Shown piece by piece: positions 34,635 to 45,727 of a stretch of DNA of 64,000 nt. The DNA comes from Apophysomyces variabilis (lineage: Eukaryota; Mucoromycota; Mucoromycetes; Mucorales; Mucoraceae). The translations under genes were made by a program, and so were the position numbers. Each line of letters opens with the position of its first letter. The first letter of the stretch is position 1. The stretch lies in the NCBI GenBank assembly GCA_002749535.1, contig MZZL01000047.1, positions 124,001 to 188,000 of the forward strand. The letters run 5' to 3'. Below the pieces are notes generated by a model. That model made no database searches. It was not told the origin of the DNA and saw only the letters and a program-made list of their open reading frames with translations.

Positions 34635-36500
34635 ATGTGGACTCATCTGTGGCTCATAGTAGCATTGGGTGTGCTGGGAACCTTAGCTCAGCTCAATACA
34701 TTGTCGATTATCCAGATCCTGAATGCCTCCCAACTTAGTCCAGCCTACAAGTTCGTTCAATTACTTGAATCCTCACCGGATTACCAGCCCATGATCAACC
34801 TCTTATCGCAACCGGGAAATTTGACGTTCTTTGTCCCGTCAGACGAAGTATTCGACCAACTGTCATTGACAACTTCTTCAACGACTCAAACGAGTGCAAG
34901 TATGACAAACCCTACAGCAAATCCTCCTGGCATGGCAGGTGCTTCTACTATGCAAACTTCCACTGGCAGTACTATTACTACCTCTTCACAAATGACGATG
35001 GCTCAACCACAGCCCACTCAGACTGGTGGGGGAAGTAGCTTTGGAACACTAGGAAAGATTCGTTCAGCCGTGACGAACCGCGTCTTGCAAGCTGAATCGG
35101 ATGGTGTGTTTGTCAGCGAAGGTGCACAAACTTTTGCAGTCATGGATCTGATCCGCTACCATCTGGTAAACAAGACGTACAATCTACCAGACGATCTGCA
35201 AAGCAATACCTCTGTCGTCAACACTCTACTGACGAATCAGACGCTTGATGCAAGCGGTCAAGGAGCACCATTATTAATCAACAAATATGGCAATAGCAGC
35301 ATGAATTGCACTGTTGGTAATGGTTTAGGAGAGGCTAACTTGACAACAGGTGGTATTGTAGCATCCAACGGCGTTATCTATGTAATTAACAAGGGTTTGT
35401 TCAAGAGAAAACAAAATGGGACAATGGCTATGATTTATTAATTTGCTGTCCTTTCATTCAGTGTTGGTTCCTCCAAACCCTGTTTCGGAAGTTGCGTTGC
35501 AGATCCCGGATTTGGCTGGCATCAGCTTCTTCCTTCAGATATACGAAAACGTAGCATCCCAATTGGATAATGTCACCAATGTACGTAACTTTTTTTTCTT
35601 TACATGATTCATAATGGAATACTTTTTGCAAACGGAACACCGTTTAGGCTACATTCTTTGCCCCAGTAAACGATGCGCTGAGAGACCTCGATTTCCGGAA
35701 CATGGATAACAATACGCTGCAAGCGCTCCTCACCACTCATATCGTGCAAGGAATTTATTACAGCACAAATCTGACGAATGCAAATGCAACGATAAGTACC
35801 AACACCACAGGCGGCGGCGGCGGAGGAGGAGGTACAAATACAACAAGCAATGCCACTTCATTAGGCACCAATACCATGGGTTCCATAACAGCTAGCCCAG
35901 TACAGGCAGGTCTCGCTTTCCTTTTCAGAAGACAGAACGGTCCACCCACTGGGAATAACACGACAACATCCACTGGAAATAACACCACAACAGGAGGAGC
36001 AGGGGGGAACAATGCAACGTCTACCAATACGACCGTTACCACTTTTTCTGGGACTCTTTTGACGATCCAACCTATCAATGCGACATCCTTCATGGGTATG
36101 GAAAACGGAACATGCATCAATGAGCATAAACTCATATTTGATATGCCATACATACAGTTGGTAACGCCACCGTTGTCCGTTCCGATATTCTCGTGCAAAA
36201 TGGGGTGCTTCACCTGGTTGATAAAGGTAGACAAAATACTTTTATAATCTATAATCCTTCCTGATCCATTTATCTTGCTAACTAGTGCTTGAACCTACAA
36301 TAAGCAGCACGAATAACAACACTAATACTACACAACCGTCCGGGACGAGTATGACACAGTCTATTCAGACTACAACGCAGACAAGCGAGACTCCTACTCC
36401 CACCACCACTTCTCCAACGTCAGGAGCTAATCTAGGAATTGTTCAAGACGGCTTTCGTACTTTCTTGATCCTACTGATAACGGTTGCGTTCGGCTTGTAG
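34635..36500 (+). CDS. GPI-anchored protein with two fasciclin (FAS1) domains
   Basis: Cell-surface adhesion-type protein. Exons 34635-35394, 35462-35580, 35648-36095, 36158-36226 and 36286-36500 give 536 residues. The start MWTHLWLIVALGVLGTLAQ is a signal peptide; a longer in-frame start at 34434 would hide it. FAS1-1: SIIQILNASQLSPAYKFVQL, LTFFVPSDEVFDQL, then a Ser/Thr/Gln-rich insertion, then MDLIRYHLVNKTYN and NGVIYVINKVLVPP. FAS1-2: GISFFLQIYENVASQL, ATFFAPVNDALRDLDF, LQALLTTHIVQGIYY, then a Gly/Asn/Thr-rich insertion with many NxT sites, and RSDILVQNGVLHLVDKVL. The C-terminus is Thr/Ser-rich and ends in a hydrophobic GPI signal (FRTFLILLITVAFGL). Many N-glycosylation sequons are present. 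Confidence 0.85.
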
Positions 36501-36830
36501 CATTTTTATATTTAATTTAATATCGATGAATGCAATTTCGTATCATGATAAGAATAACAAGCGCTGTTCTCGCTTTTTAAGCCAATGTTTGAAACTATCA
36601 TACTATATTTTAGTCTCGACAGCGTTTCCCGTTTTTACTCTCGCTGGAGTGAATGCTGAAGATGTAGCAGGCTAAGAAGCTCATGTAGTTCATCGCTGAT
36701 ACGGTTGTTTTCTGGTCAGTTACACGCCACATGTTATTCTAATGTTTAGGGAACTGTAGGCCTCCTTAGCTAGCTTTTTGCAAGCGGGAATGGCTTCGCT
36801 TTGAATAGCCACGGTACGATAGTTTTCTTA
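36501..36830. other. 3' flank of the fasciclin gene
   Basis: A stretch of about 330 bases between the fasciclin gene and the RPAIN-like relic. AT-rich, no gene seen. Confidence 0.4.
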
Positions 36831-36959
36831 ACAAAATGCAGTTATGAAATTTGAAGCGATTACTAAGATATTCAAAAAACTGACAGGAGCATATAGCAAA
36901 GGTCTTGTTGATTTGGGCCGTTTCTATCCTAGAGCGGCGGAAATAGATAGATCACGACT

Positions 36960-37330
36960 TCACAGTAAGAATTTCAAATTCGCAGCAACCGAAGCGGGTA
37001 CAAATAAGAAATTCTCCTGTCAGGCCTGGAATGATACTAGTTAAAAATTTCCCCACCAGCAGGTTTGCAGTTTCTGTGATATAGTACTGAGTAGCAAGTC
37101 TTCCAAAATATATCACGCTTGTACCTGTACTGTTTCTTTGCTGAAGTCATCATGGGTTGCATGACACTCGGAGTGAGATCACAAGTTTCAAGTGGAATAT
37201 ATAATTGACAATGGTCGCATTGAATACCACCAGTACAAGGCACAAGGTGACTTAGAGAGCACTGAGGACAAAGGAAGTGTTCCGTTTGTCACTGTCGCTT
37301 AGAAGATGTATCGGATCGATTCACTTCATT
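36960..37330 (-). pseudogene. Probable decayed RPA-interacting-protein (RPAIN)-like gene
   Basis: On the minus strand the frame around 37290-37150 reads CPQCSLSHLVPCTGGIQC, DHCQLYIPLETCDLT. This matches the C-terminal zinc-binding module of RPA-interacting proteins (CPxC, then C-C-L-IP, then LT), which help import replication protein A. A later minus-strand segment near 37010-36985 (GEFLICTRFGCCEFEIL) resembles the final hydrophobic CxxC part, but in another frame. An in-frame TGA precedes the first CPxC, and no N-terminal RPAIN motif is found before the next gene starts at 37479. Two lesions and a missing 5' end argue for a pseudogene. An unusual spliced gene is possible. Confidence 0.35.
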
Positions 37331-37478
37331 CCACTTGTTCGAACAGACGCTTCTGCCACATAAGAGGATATGTATCACTGAGTTTGTCCTATGTATAAGT
37401 TTGACGTTGTATTTGTTAGATGACTAACCAAAAAAAAAAAGGCCGGTTCATGAGAATGTCCGGAAATATATTGCTTCT

Positions 37479-38417
37479 ATGGCTACTGATCAAATCGATG
37501 CTCCAAGGCAACAGTCTAGTCATGACAGCCAGACGCGGAGACCTACCGACTCCGAAGCAAACCATACAGGTTTAGTGGAAGACGATAATAGCAGCAGCAC
37601 AAACGCAATAATCACTGCTGCCCAATCCAACTTGCCAGCAAGATCGATGCGCCATTCCCAATCATGCATTAGCGATTTCAGACCTCATTCATCCATGTCT
37701 TCAAATCGACGTGCTTATTCGTCCTACCTTGGTCGACCTCCGCAACCAAAACAGCAACCTAAACCTAATCTCGGAAAACCTCCGCCTATTCAGCAGAACA
37801 CACATTCAATGAGTAGGACTATGCCGATGAGAGAATTTCAAAAGGTAGAATGGCTAAACCCAAATAGAGCGTTACACTAAATCCGTATGCCCTTCTTTTA
37901 TTCGCTTTTATTAGGAGAATGCTGATCTCAAAAAGGAGATCTTTAATCTGAAATTGCGAGTTTACCAATATGAGAACTCCATGACCTATCCTGAAGATAG
38001 ACGAGCGCTAATAGAAGAGGTAAAGGAAAAAAAGGAAAAAAGACACTCTGTTCTTGAGTTTGAAGTTTAAAAAACCTATTGGGTTAGAACCAAAAGTTGC
38101 ATGCGCGAATTAAAAACCTGACGAAAGAGGTGGAAGATTTGGAAGGCATGCTGAAACGCTTGCCACTTCGTCCGCTAACCGATGATAAAGCAACGCAGAC
38201 GGATGATAAAGAAACGCAGACGGACGATAAAGCAACGCAGACGAATGATAAAACAACACAGACGGATGATAATTTGTCGGTTCACTCTTACCGCACCGCC
38301 GCCTCCTCCTCCTCTGACCTGTCCATCCTATCTGATTTTCAGTCTCAGCCATCGTCGGACCAATCCTTTAAATCCCTCCCCTCTGGGAAAAACGAAAAAG
38401 TAGGCCTTCATGGGTAA
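37479..38417 (+). CDS. CM1-motif protein with tandem LC8-type TQT motifs
   Basis: Three exons (37479-37844, 37915-38019, 38088-38417) give 266 residues. The N-terminal 122 residues are disordered (Ser, Asn, Arg, Gln, Pro). Exon 2 encodes ENADLKKEIFNLKLRVYQYE, a good match to the centrosomin motif 1 (CM1) of Mto1/Spc110/Cnn proteins, which binds and activates gamma-tubulin complexes. A short coiled coil follows (RIKNLTKEVEDLEGMLKRL). Then come four DDKxTQT units at residues 189-216 (Thr-Gln-Thr at 193, 200, 207 and 214), each fitting the K-x-T-Q-T anchor of dynein light chain LC8. The tail is Ser-rich. An alternative 3' end uses a GTAGGC donor at 38400 and a last exon 38464-38538. I infer a microtubule-organising adaptor. 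Confidence 0.7.
38181..38273 (+). repeat. 21-bp coding tandem repeat (DDKxTQT), four copies
   Basis: GATGATAAAGCAACGCAGAC-type units repeat at exactly 21-bp spacing from 38181, with single-base differences between units, and a fifth partial unit (GATGATAAT). The encoded heptads are DDKATQT, DDKETQT, DDKATQT and NDKTTQT. Confidence 0.9.
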
Positions 38418-38634
38418 AAATGGTTATAGATTCTTGATAATAACAAAAGAATTTCTTAATTAGTTAGAGAATAATCCGGCCAACCCCTTGCAAGGAAAAC
38501 AAGAACGCGCTGGCGATCGAGCCATGACATTATCGTGAAAGCCACGTGGTAGAGAAAAAAGATCTAAGCACACGGTCCTCCCTGCTCCTTTGTTTGTCCG
38601 CCGAAAATCACACACTAGCTATGTAACACACAAG

Positions 38635-38660
38635 TCTCTCTCTCTCTCTCTCTCTCTCTC
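38635..38660 (+). repeat. (TC)13 microsatellite
   Basis: An uninterrupted TC dinucleotide run of 26 bases downstream of the CM1 gene. AGT/TAG trinucleotide-rich sequence follows at about 38785-38840. Confidence 0.95.
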
Positions 38661-39469
38661 ACTCAAGCAATTCAATTACTTTGTAAGTTTAGTCATCACA
38701 CTAAGCAACAAAAGAAAACGAAAGTCATATTCATCCCAGCCAAAATAATGATAATAATAGCAATAACAAACAACGATACTTGGCAGTAGTAACAGTAGTA
38801 ATGGTAGTGTCGTAGTAGTCATAGTAGTAGTCGTGATGATGAGTCAGCCTCCCTTTCTACGATTTATTTCATCCTTTTTTCTTCTGTTTTCCTATTGACT
38901 TTTTCGATCTAGATGACAGAGAATAACTTTTTTTTCTCATGGACAACCCTGGGGTTATGCATCGCTAAAATAACATCAGAATGATCCATGCTATATGAGG
39001 TTTCTTTGTACTCACCACCGTAAATTCCTTTTTGAAGTTGGGCGTTTCACCATCGAGGCGTCGTACACTGGTGAAGAAACTTGTTGCCGTACTTTCCTCA
39101 TTTTCTTTGCCAAGACTTTTTTCTAACGTTGCACCTTCCGTCTACTCACTATAGCATGAGACTTTCTAAATGTTATGCAGTGTTCACACTCTTTCTCTCT
39201 TGCAAGAAATAGTTTATCTGGCGGAAACAGAAATGTTTGCGTTGCCAAATAAAATCTCGTCTATTGGGGAAGGTCTCCTTGTACGAACCTAGGCAACTTT
39301 GAGAACATATTATAACTTGGTCCTTCGTTTTGCTTATTATCCTGAACAGCGGAAAGAAAAAGATATCTTCCATTAATCCAGCTCGTGTTAGGTAGAAGGC
39401 CACTGTATCCCGGTCTCTGCTATTCTCCTCTCTATGAACCACGTTTATCCCGTGTGCCCTGCGATTGAT

Positions 39470-39760
39470 CGCCAAGACGAACAAAGAGATTTATTGATCT
39501 GGGCCGAAATCGGGTGGAATACGTGCAGGTTCAGATGGTTTGTGATCGCGGAGATTGCAAGCGGAGACGAACTAGACGCAGACGAAGCAGTGTCAGCCGA
39601 TGGGGTTGAAAACGGAACACTTGCATTCGGACAGATAAGCCAGATAAAGGCTTGGGCAAGGTGAAAATCCAGGAGCTGCTGGAACGAATAAAGGTCATAG
39701 AATAGCGTGTGACAAGAGAAGGTAGACGCAAGAGGAACCGAAGGACAGGTGCAATTGCGC
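39470..39760 (+). pseudogene. Possible degraded coding fragment
   Basis: One frame stays protein-like across 39470-39760 but is cut by a TGA and a TAG. Segments read RFIDLGRNRVEYVQVQMVCD, then RRRTRRRRSSVS, then KGLGKVKIQELLERIKVI, then TREGRRKRNRRTGAIAP. The composition is basic and the stops are isolated, as in a decaying gene. The family is unknown and the call is weak. Confidence 0.25.
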
Positions 39761-42700
39761 CTAGTTCATCGTTTTTGTTCTCTCACATCGAGCGATCTAC
39801 ATTAATCCTTCAAATTTCGATAACTTTGCGATATCACAGGATCAGAGTGTCTCTAAAAATCTCTGCATTTTCTATACAACGTATGCAACTGTTTAAAGTT
39901 GCTATTCGTTCCCAATAGGGACGATGAAGACGTTCGTGAGACATCTGGTTTAGTCTCTGAAGGTCAGATAGATAGGGGCAGTACAGTAATGGATGGCTAA
40001 AATTCATGGTGTGATGTTGTCGTTTGTAAAAAGTGGAACTGATTTTCTCAAACTGGCGACTCGCACTTGCTACAGTAGGGGAGGATCCAATGGAATGTTA
40101 TACCATTGGTGTATACATTGTTAATCTTGTTTTAGCATGCATTCCTTTTTGTGTGGGATCAACCTACAAGATGACGCTAAACTTCTTGCCTATTGTCTGT
40201 CCATACCCGGCTTTTGGGCAGCTTCTTGTCAATCTGCATAGTCTACAAAAAAAATCGGAAGCCTGCTGAACTAGCAGGTCTTCTTCCAATGTCTTCCCAA
40301 GCGTTCAGATCAGATCAAGTTTCATGTTGGTAGTCAGCTCCGTAAAGCGGTTAGAGTGAGTAACCGAGTTTGGCATCTTTATTGAGAGCAATTACCTAAC
40401 AGAAGCAGACGAAGCAGATGACAGTTTAACAAAGGGCTAAAGCGTAGAAATTCATGGTTTACTTTTTGCAAAGTGTCATATCGTAAGCCCTTTGTGTGCT
40501 ATGCTCATCGAATAATGGATGCGTGCCTAAAACGTGACGTGTTCGACTTTAAATTCTTAGTCGCCGTAATGATTCAGATCCAAGCACAATGAAAGACCTG
40601 TTGAATATATAGTGTTGAGGCTTTGTACGAGACGACGTTTTCGATACGACGCATACAACTTGTCAGTGCACTTACTTTTGAGAAAATGTCCATATCGGCT
40701 TCTATTGGGACTTTACGGGAAAAGTGTGTGCCCTGACAATCAAGGAGAACTTATAGATGAACCATGACACCCCCATTGATAGTTTATTTCTAAACATGGA
40801 TCATGCTTAGCTGATACTCTATGCCGCGTAACCCTACTACGCATTGTGTTATTTTTAATACACTGAGCTTTTGCTAAATTGCCAAGTGTTGTCTAACCTC
40901 ATGGATAAGATGTACAATGTTTCAAGTAAACAAAAAAAAAAAGAAAGAAAGAAAGAAAGAAAAAAGACGAGCTGTTCGTTCTACGAACGGTTTGGTTACT
41001 ATCGCTTCTCCGACCTCCTTGCAGCCATGACAAGTTCCTTGGCCAATGATTTCTTTCTAGCGTTATATTAAGTCGTTATCCTTGCGTTTTCCAACCAAAG
41101 AATATGAATGCTATGTCGTTAATTTTTTTCTTTTTTACCCCCGTTTTTTCCTCATGGAGATGTATATGGACATCTTGTCCTATCCAGATCGGGTAAGGAC
41201 TGTATTTGTTTGCTTGTCTAGACAACTGATCGAAAAAAAAGAATCACCATACAGCCACAAAAAAAATATCCTTAAAATTTTAACTTCGTCGAAACACAAG
41301 GTTAAAAGAACCCCAGCTGTTGGTTACGAACGTGAAATAAAAAGTTTTGGCTTGGACAGTGGAACCAACCCGAAGTGCCTCAGCAGCTACGACTATTCGT
41401 TTTTCGGGATTAAACAGGATGTGGACACAGTGTATTCCCGAATCCGAGATCATAGAACGCTCAATATTGGAACCTAATGTTAACTGTGGAACGGATTTAT
41501 AGGAGAAACTTCTGCCATAGAACCGTTTAAGATTATGGACTATACCAAGAATATTGGCTGTTCATAAATACGTTGGAGATAAGGCGAAATCAAACCATCG
41601 TTTGCCCCTATATATCAATTGCCTATCGGGAAACAGCATCATACTAGACAAGATTGTTTCCACATCAGATCGGTGACTGAGTGAAATATTAGGCTGCTTA
41701 AGGAATAAACGTTTGCCATGTTACAGGCAAGATCCGGTTTCAATATTAGTTGAAGAATGAATTATACACCAACAAGATGAGGAAAGAGAAACGTTGGCCA
41801 GCACCAAGGGAAAAAGAAGCACTGACCTAGTGACTATGTATAATCTTAGGCAGGATAAAAAAAAAAGAGTATTATCTTTTACGTGGCTAGAAAAGAGTTA
41901 AGATTGCTGTCTCTGTACTTGTGTTTAATCGAGCAGTAGTTCTAGTGCATACTATCATAGTGCGAGTCATGATTCGTCGCTGATTCTCTATGGTAGAATG
42001 AGATAAGGCGTATGATATTTGTGTAGAATGGTGTATTTCTGTTTAATATGTTAGGTCTTTGAATGACCGATTCGTTTGCATTTTTCACGACTTTCTTGTT
42101 TTAGGTAAGCATTAACTTTGAATTTTCAATGTGGACCAGCCAATTGAGCAAATCCGCGGCACATGAGGGTAGAAGGCACTGTACGACCAAGCTGTGTAAA
42201 GACCACTTATATCAATTCTTAACCAACCAAAAGAAGCCTTGCCTCCTTTCGTACAACCGAATTACTAACCTATCGATGACCAAAGATCATTGCGCTAAAG
42301 TTTCTCAACGTCCTGTCTGCGTTATCTTCATTCCCTCTCTCTTCTCTCTCTCTCTCTTTTTCTCTCTTATAGTCTTCGTGCTGTGTCTCTCCATTTATTT
42401 TCTCTCTCTCTCTCTCTCCCACACTCCTGCTCTCAGGCTGTTCATCTCTTCAGCCTCCGATTCTCCCCTTTTTTTTACTCACCTTTTTTTTTAACTTTTT
42501 CACTGCACTCTCTTTTTTTTCTGTTGCATACTTTTTTCTTTACCCTTGTTTGACATAAAGACAAAAAAAAAATCAAGGCCACTGTATTTCCCTTTTTCTT
42601 CCCATTCTTTTTCCCTTACGCTCTCCCTCCCGGTTCCCATCTCGTCAACTAGTCGTCCATTCGGTTCGGTCAAGTTCTCGTAATCTACATCATTAAAAGA

Positions 42701-42904
42701 GTAGAATTCAGTAACGCACCTTTATTACCGAGAGATCGTGCGAGAGAGAGAGAGGGTTCCTCCCACTAAAGAAAAAAGAAGTTAATACATCAACCTGACA
42801 TAGAACCAACCAGAAAAGAAAGAAAGAAAAAGAAAAGAGACACCTGATCCCTTTCAACGTGGAATTCACGAAATATCCCATTGACACACATTTCACTTTT
42901 CGTC

Positions 42905-45727
42905 ATGGATTCCAACCATTGCACTGCCGTTGTATTATATGATTCAAAACCTCAGCCTTTTCGAATAGACGGCAATGAAGAAAGTCAGAACGATGGGCTA
43001 CCTCCCTACATGTCTATCTTTCAATCCGTGTTTGGTCAAGGTAAAATGAAAGAACCACCAAAACAATGAGACTCGTCCCTTTATAGTTTATTATGGTCGT
43101 TAATTAACACTGCCTATTCTAGTATTGCCATTGTCAGATACAGATGAGGCCTTGCATCGGATAAGACAACTTCATCTCGCATCGTCCCCGACTATCTTTC
43201 TGATCGATTTAGATACACTCAATCAAGAGATCACCCTCAGCAAAGACGAAGATCTCCATTCCATAGAATCTAACAATGCTAAACCTACATTTACGACACC
43301 TGTACCGGATCGGAGGATTTCCTGGATTAAAAAAGTGAAAGATGAAATAGTAGACGACATACCGATTGTTGGTACGTTCTCAACCTGTTCCTTTTTTTAT
43401 CTCTGTCTCGAATCTGACGAAACTGTCACAGTCTGTTCCGAAATCGATGAACCAAGTTTTATGCTGGATTGTGTATACGCCGGTGCAGTAGATTATTTGC
43501 TCAAACCCTTACGATTGGATGTTATAAAGACTCTGTTCCTGGTAACTAATCCTCACTTATCTCGAAATCAGTACATTTACCTTTTTCTTGTTTGGGCCTG
43601 CAGAAACTGCACCGCATTCGCCCTGAATCAAGACCGAATGAATCCATTCACGGAACGTCATCGCCTTCCTTAACTTTGTCCTGCGCTGACAACGCTATCA
43701 CATCACCAATCGCGACATCGCCATTGACACCGACAGGCCCAAACTCATCATCAAATTTGTGCGACGGACTTCAGCACAGAATTAAAGAGATCTTTGCAAA
43801 GGATACTCAGTAAGTTATCGGAAAAAGGCAATTTTCCGGATAGGATATGGAATTTTTAATCACTATGTTTATATCAATTTTCAGGTTTGCCAAGGTCATT
43901 ATGGATATATATGCTCCGCTGCCGCCTCATCACGGCTACATTCGTCTTTCCGAGTAAGTTGCACAATGCACAATAAAAGAAAACCTAAACTTAGAATGTC
44001 CAGAGAACATGCTGCATCGCTCAGGAAACGAATATCTAGTTGGGACTTTTGTCCATTCGAATTTACACATGACGAACTGATTCATTGCGTATACCTCATA
44101 TTCGAACAGACATTGGAGTTACCCGAACTAAGTCATCTGTCTATCACCGAAGGTATGAACAATGGATCGTACTATATCAAAGATGTACTCACGTCTATAC
44201 AGCTCAACTATACGATTTCATCATTGATCTTTCCAGTGCTTACCATGATGGCAATCCATATCACAATTTCGCACATGCCGTGGATGTCTTGCAGTGTTCC
44301 TATTTTTTCTTGTGCAGACTTGGCCTCATTCCATTTGCCGACGGCTCAATGAATCATCGACTACCAAATTCGTCGAATTTAACTCGAGCACAAGATTTGC
44401 TTCGCCCCAAGGATATGTTTGCGTTACTTATTGCCGCAATTGGTCACGATGCGGCTCATCCAGGGGTAAACAATCTTTTCTTGGTAAGCATTTGACAACC
44501 GTGATTAGTTTGTTGGAACAACAGCTAATATAATTTGGATGTCTACAGGTGAACTCAGCTACACCGCTTGCTGTCCTATACAATGATCGGTCTGTTTTAG
44601 AAAGTTTCCATTCCATGGCTTTATTCCAACTTATCAAAAAGCATGGTTTCGATCAGTTTGCCGGCGGCCCTGGATCGAGCGATTATCATGGTAATAACTT
44701 ACTAAAAGGGTTAGCTTTATTTGATTTAACTCAGTTCAATAGAGTTTCGTAAAGTGATTGTCAATAGCGTTCTGGCTACAGACATGTCATTGCATGCGGA
44801 TTACGTAGCAAAAATCAAAGACCAAGCGCTAAGATTGCGTAACTGCAGCATGGACGAACTGAATTGTGAAGAGGAACGTTTACTATTATGCAGTGCGATC
44901 ATTAAATGCGCTGATATCAGTAACGTGGTAAGGACATAACACAAGTACTTTGAAGGAAAGTTGTGGGTTGCTCATAAATTCGGGATAGACTCGTCCATTT
45001 GCTCATGGTGCAAAGTGGGCCGAGCATCTTGTGGAAGAATTTGCATGTCAGGGTGATCTTGAACGAGAACTCGGCATGCCAGTAATGCCTATGAACGACC
45101 GTGAAAAGATTGTATTGGAAGATATGCAGATAGGCTTTATTCGCTTTGTCGCTATGAATTTGTTCGAAACAGTGCGTGATGTGATGCAAGGTACGATTAT
45201 TTTCGCTTTGTCATGCATTTGATCTAACGGAGAATTATCCACAGAGGTGTCATTCACGGTTGATTACATTCAACAGAATTTAAAGCGATGGGAGAATAAA
45301 AAGAACGCTTCTCATGATTCAGGCGTTTCCAGCTTGGGTGATCTGGATCAGGACATAGTGGAATCACATAAGGACGTACTGCACGCAGTGGAAGAAGAAG
45401 GTAGGCAATATAATCTTGCTTTTGTTCACACCCCGGTTACTGACCCGGATAATAGAGAGTAAAAGGGCGGCGAGCAGTCATAGCATAGATTGTCATAGCC
45501 AAACAGGCGAGACTTTAGGCCGTCATCATTCATTAGACACCGTTCGAAGCGATAGTTTATTCAACAATTTGCCCAGTATGCCTGCTGTGGCGATGACAAG
45601 CTATGGTGAGAACACTGTGCGCGGTTCTCGATCATACGCCAGACAAGAAGCACAACAGCATCCTTCCGACTGGCCCCAGCATTGTGATGGGGCTGCTCCG
45701 GTGTACTGTCAATGTTCCATACAATAA
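42905..45727 (+). CDS. Receiver-domain 3',5'-cyclic nucleotide phosphodiesterase (PDE8-like layout)
   Basis: Hydrolyses cAMP/cGMP in the cytosol. Twelve exons (42905-43040, 43123-43371, 43432-43541, 43604-43809, 43885-43953, 44004-44152, 44203-44483, 44549-44690, 44743-44927, 44989-45190, 45245-45400, 45456-45727) give 718 residues. The N-terminal about 165 residues form a response-regulator-like fold: AVVLYDSKP, TIFLIDLDTL (Asp74/Asp76), IPIVVCSE (Ser131), GAVDYLLKPL (Lys153). A Ser/Pro linker and helical region follow. The class I PDE core has YHNFAHAVDVLQ (His327, His331), IGHDAAHPGVNN (His388, Asp389, His392), NDRSVLESFH and IIKCADISNV (Asp505). The usual ENHH is ESFH here. The tail is Ser/His/Gln-rich. 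It would damp cAMP/PKA signalling, and the REC domain may tie it to phosphorelay or protein contacts. Confidence 0.9.

Larger units (their letters stand above)
38418..42904. other. Long gene-poor region and PDE leader
   Basis: About 4.5 kb. It holds the alternative last exon of the CM1 gene (38464-38538), the TC and AGT microsatellites, a possible coding relic at 39470-39760, an AAAG run near 40930, and a strongly CT-rich stretch at 42330-42620 that is likely the promoter/leader of the phosphodiesterase gene. The plus-strand frame at 41082-41477 (131 codons) has no recognised motif. Confidence 0.45.

Noticed and set aside
35758..36234. 158-codon minus-strand frame
   Set aside because: Antisense to the Gly/Asn/Thr repeat region of the fasciclin gene; its poly-Pro/Val is the mirror of the Gly/Asn codons.
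41082..41477. 131-codon plus-strand frame
   Set aside because: A/T-rich composition (Phe, Lys, Tyr) and no family features or promoter.
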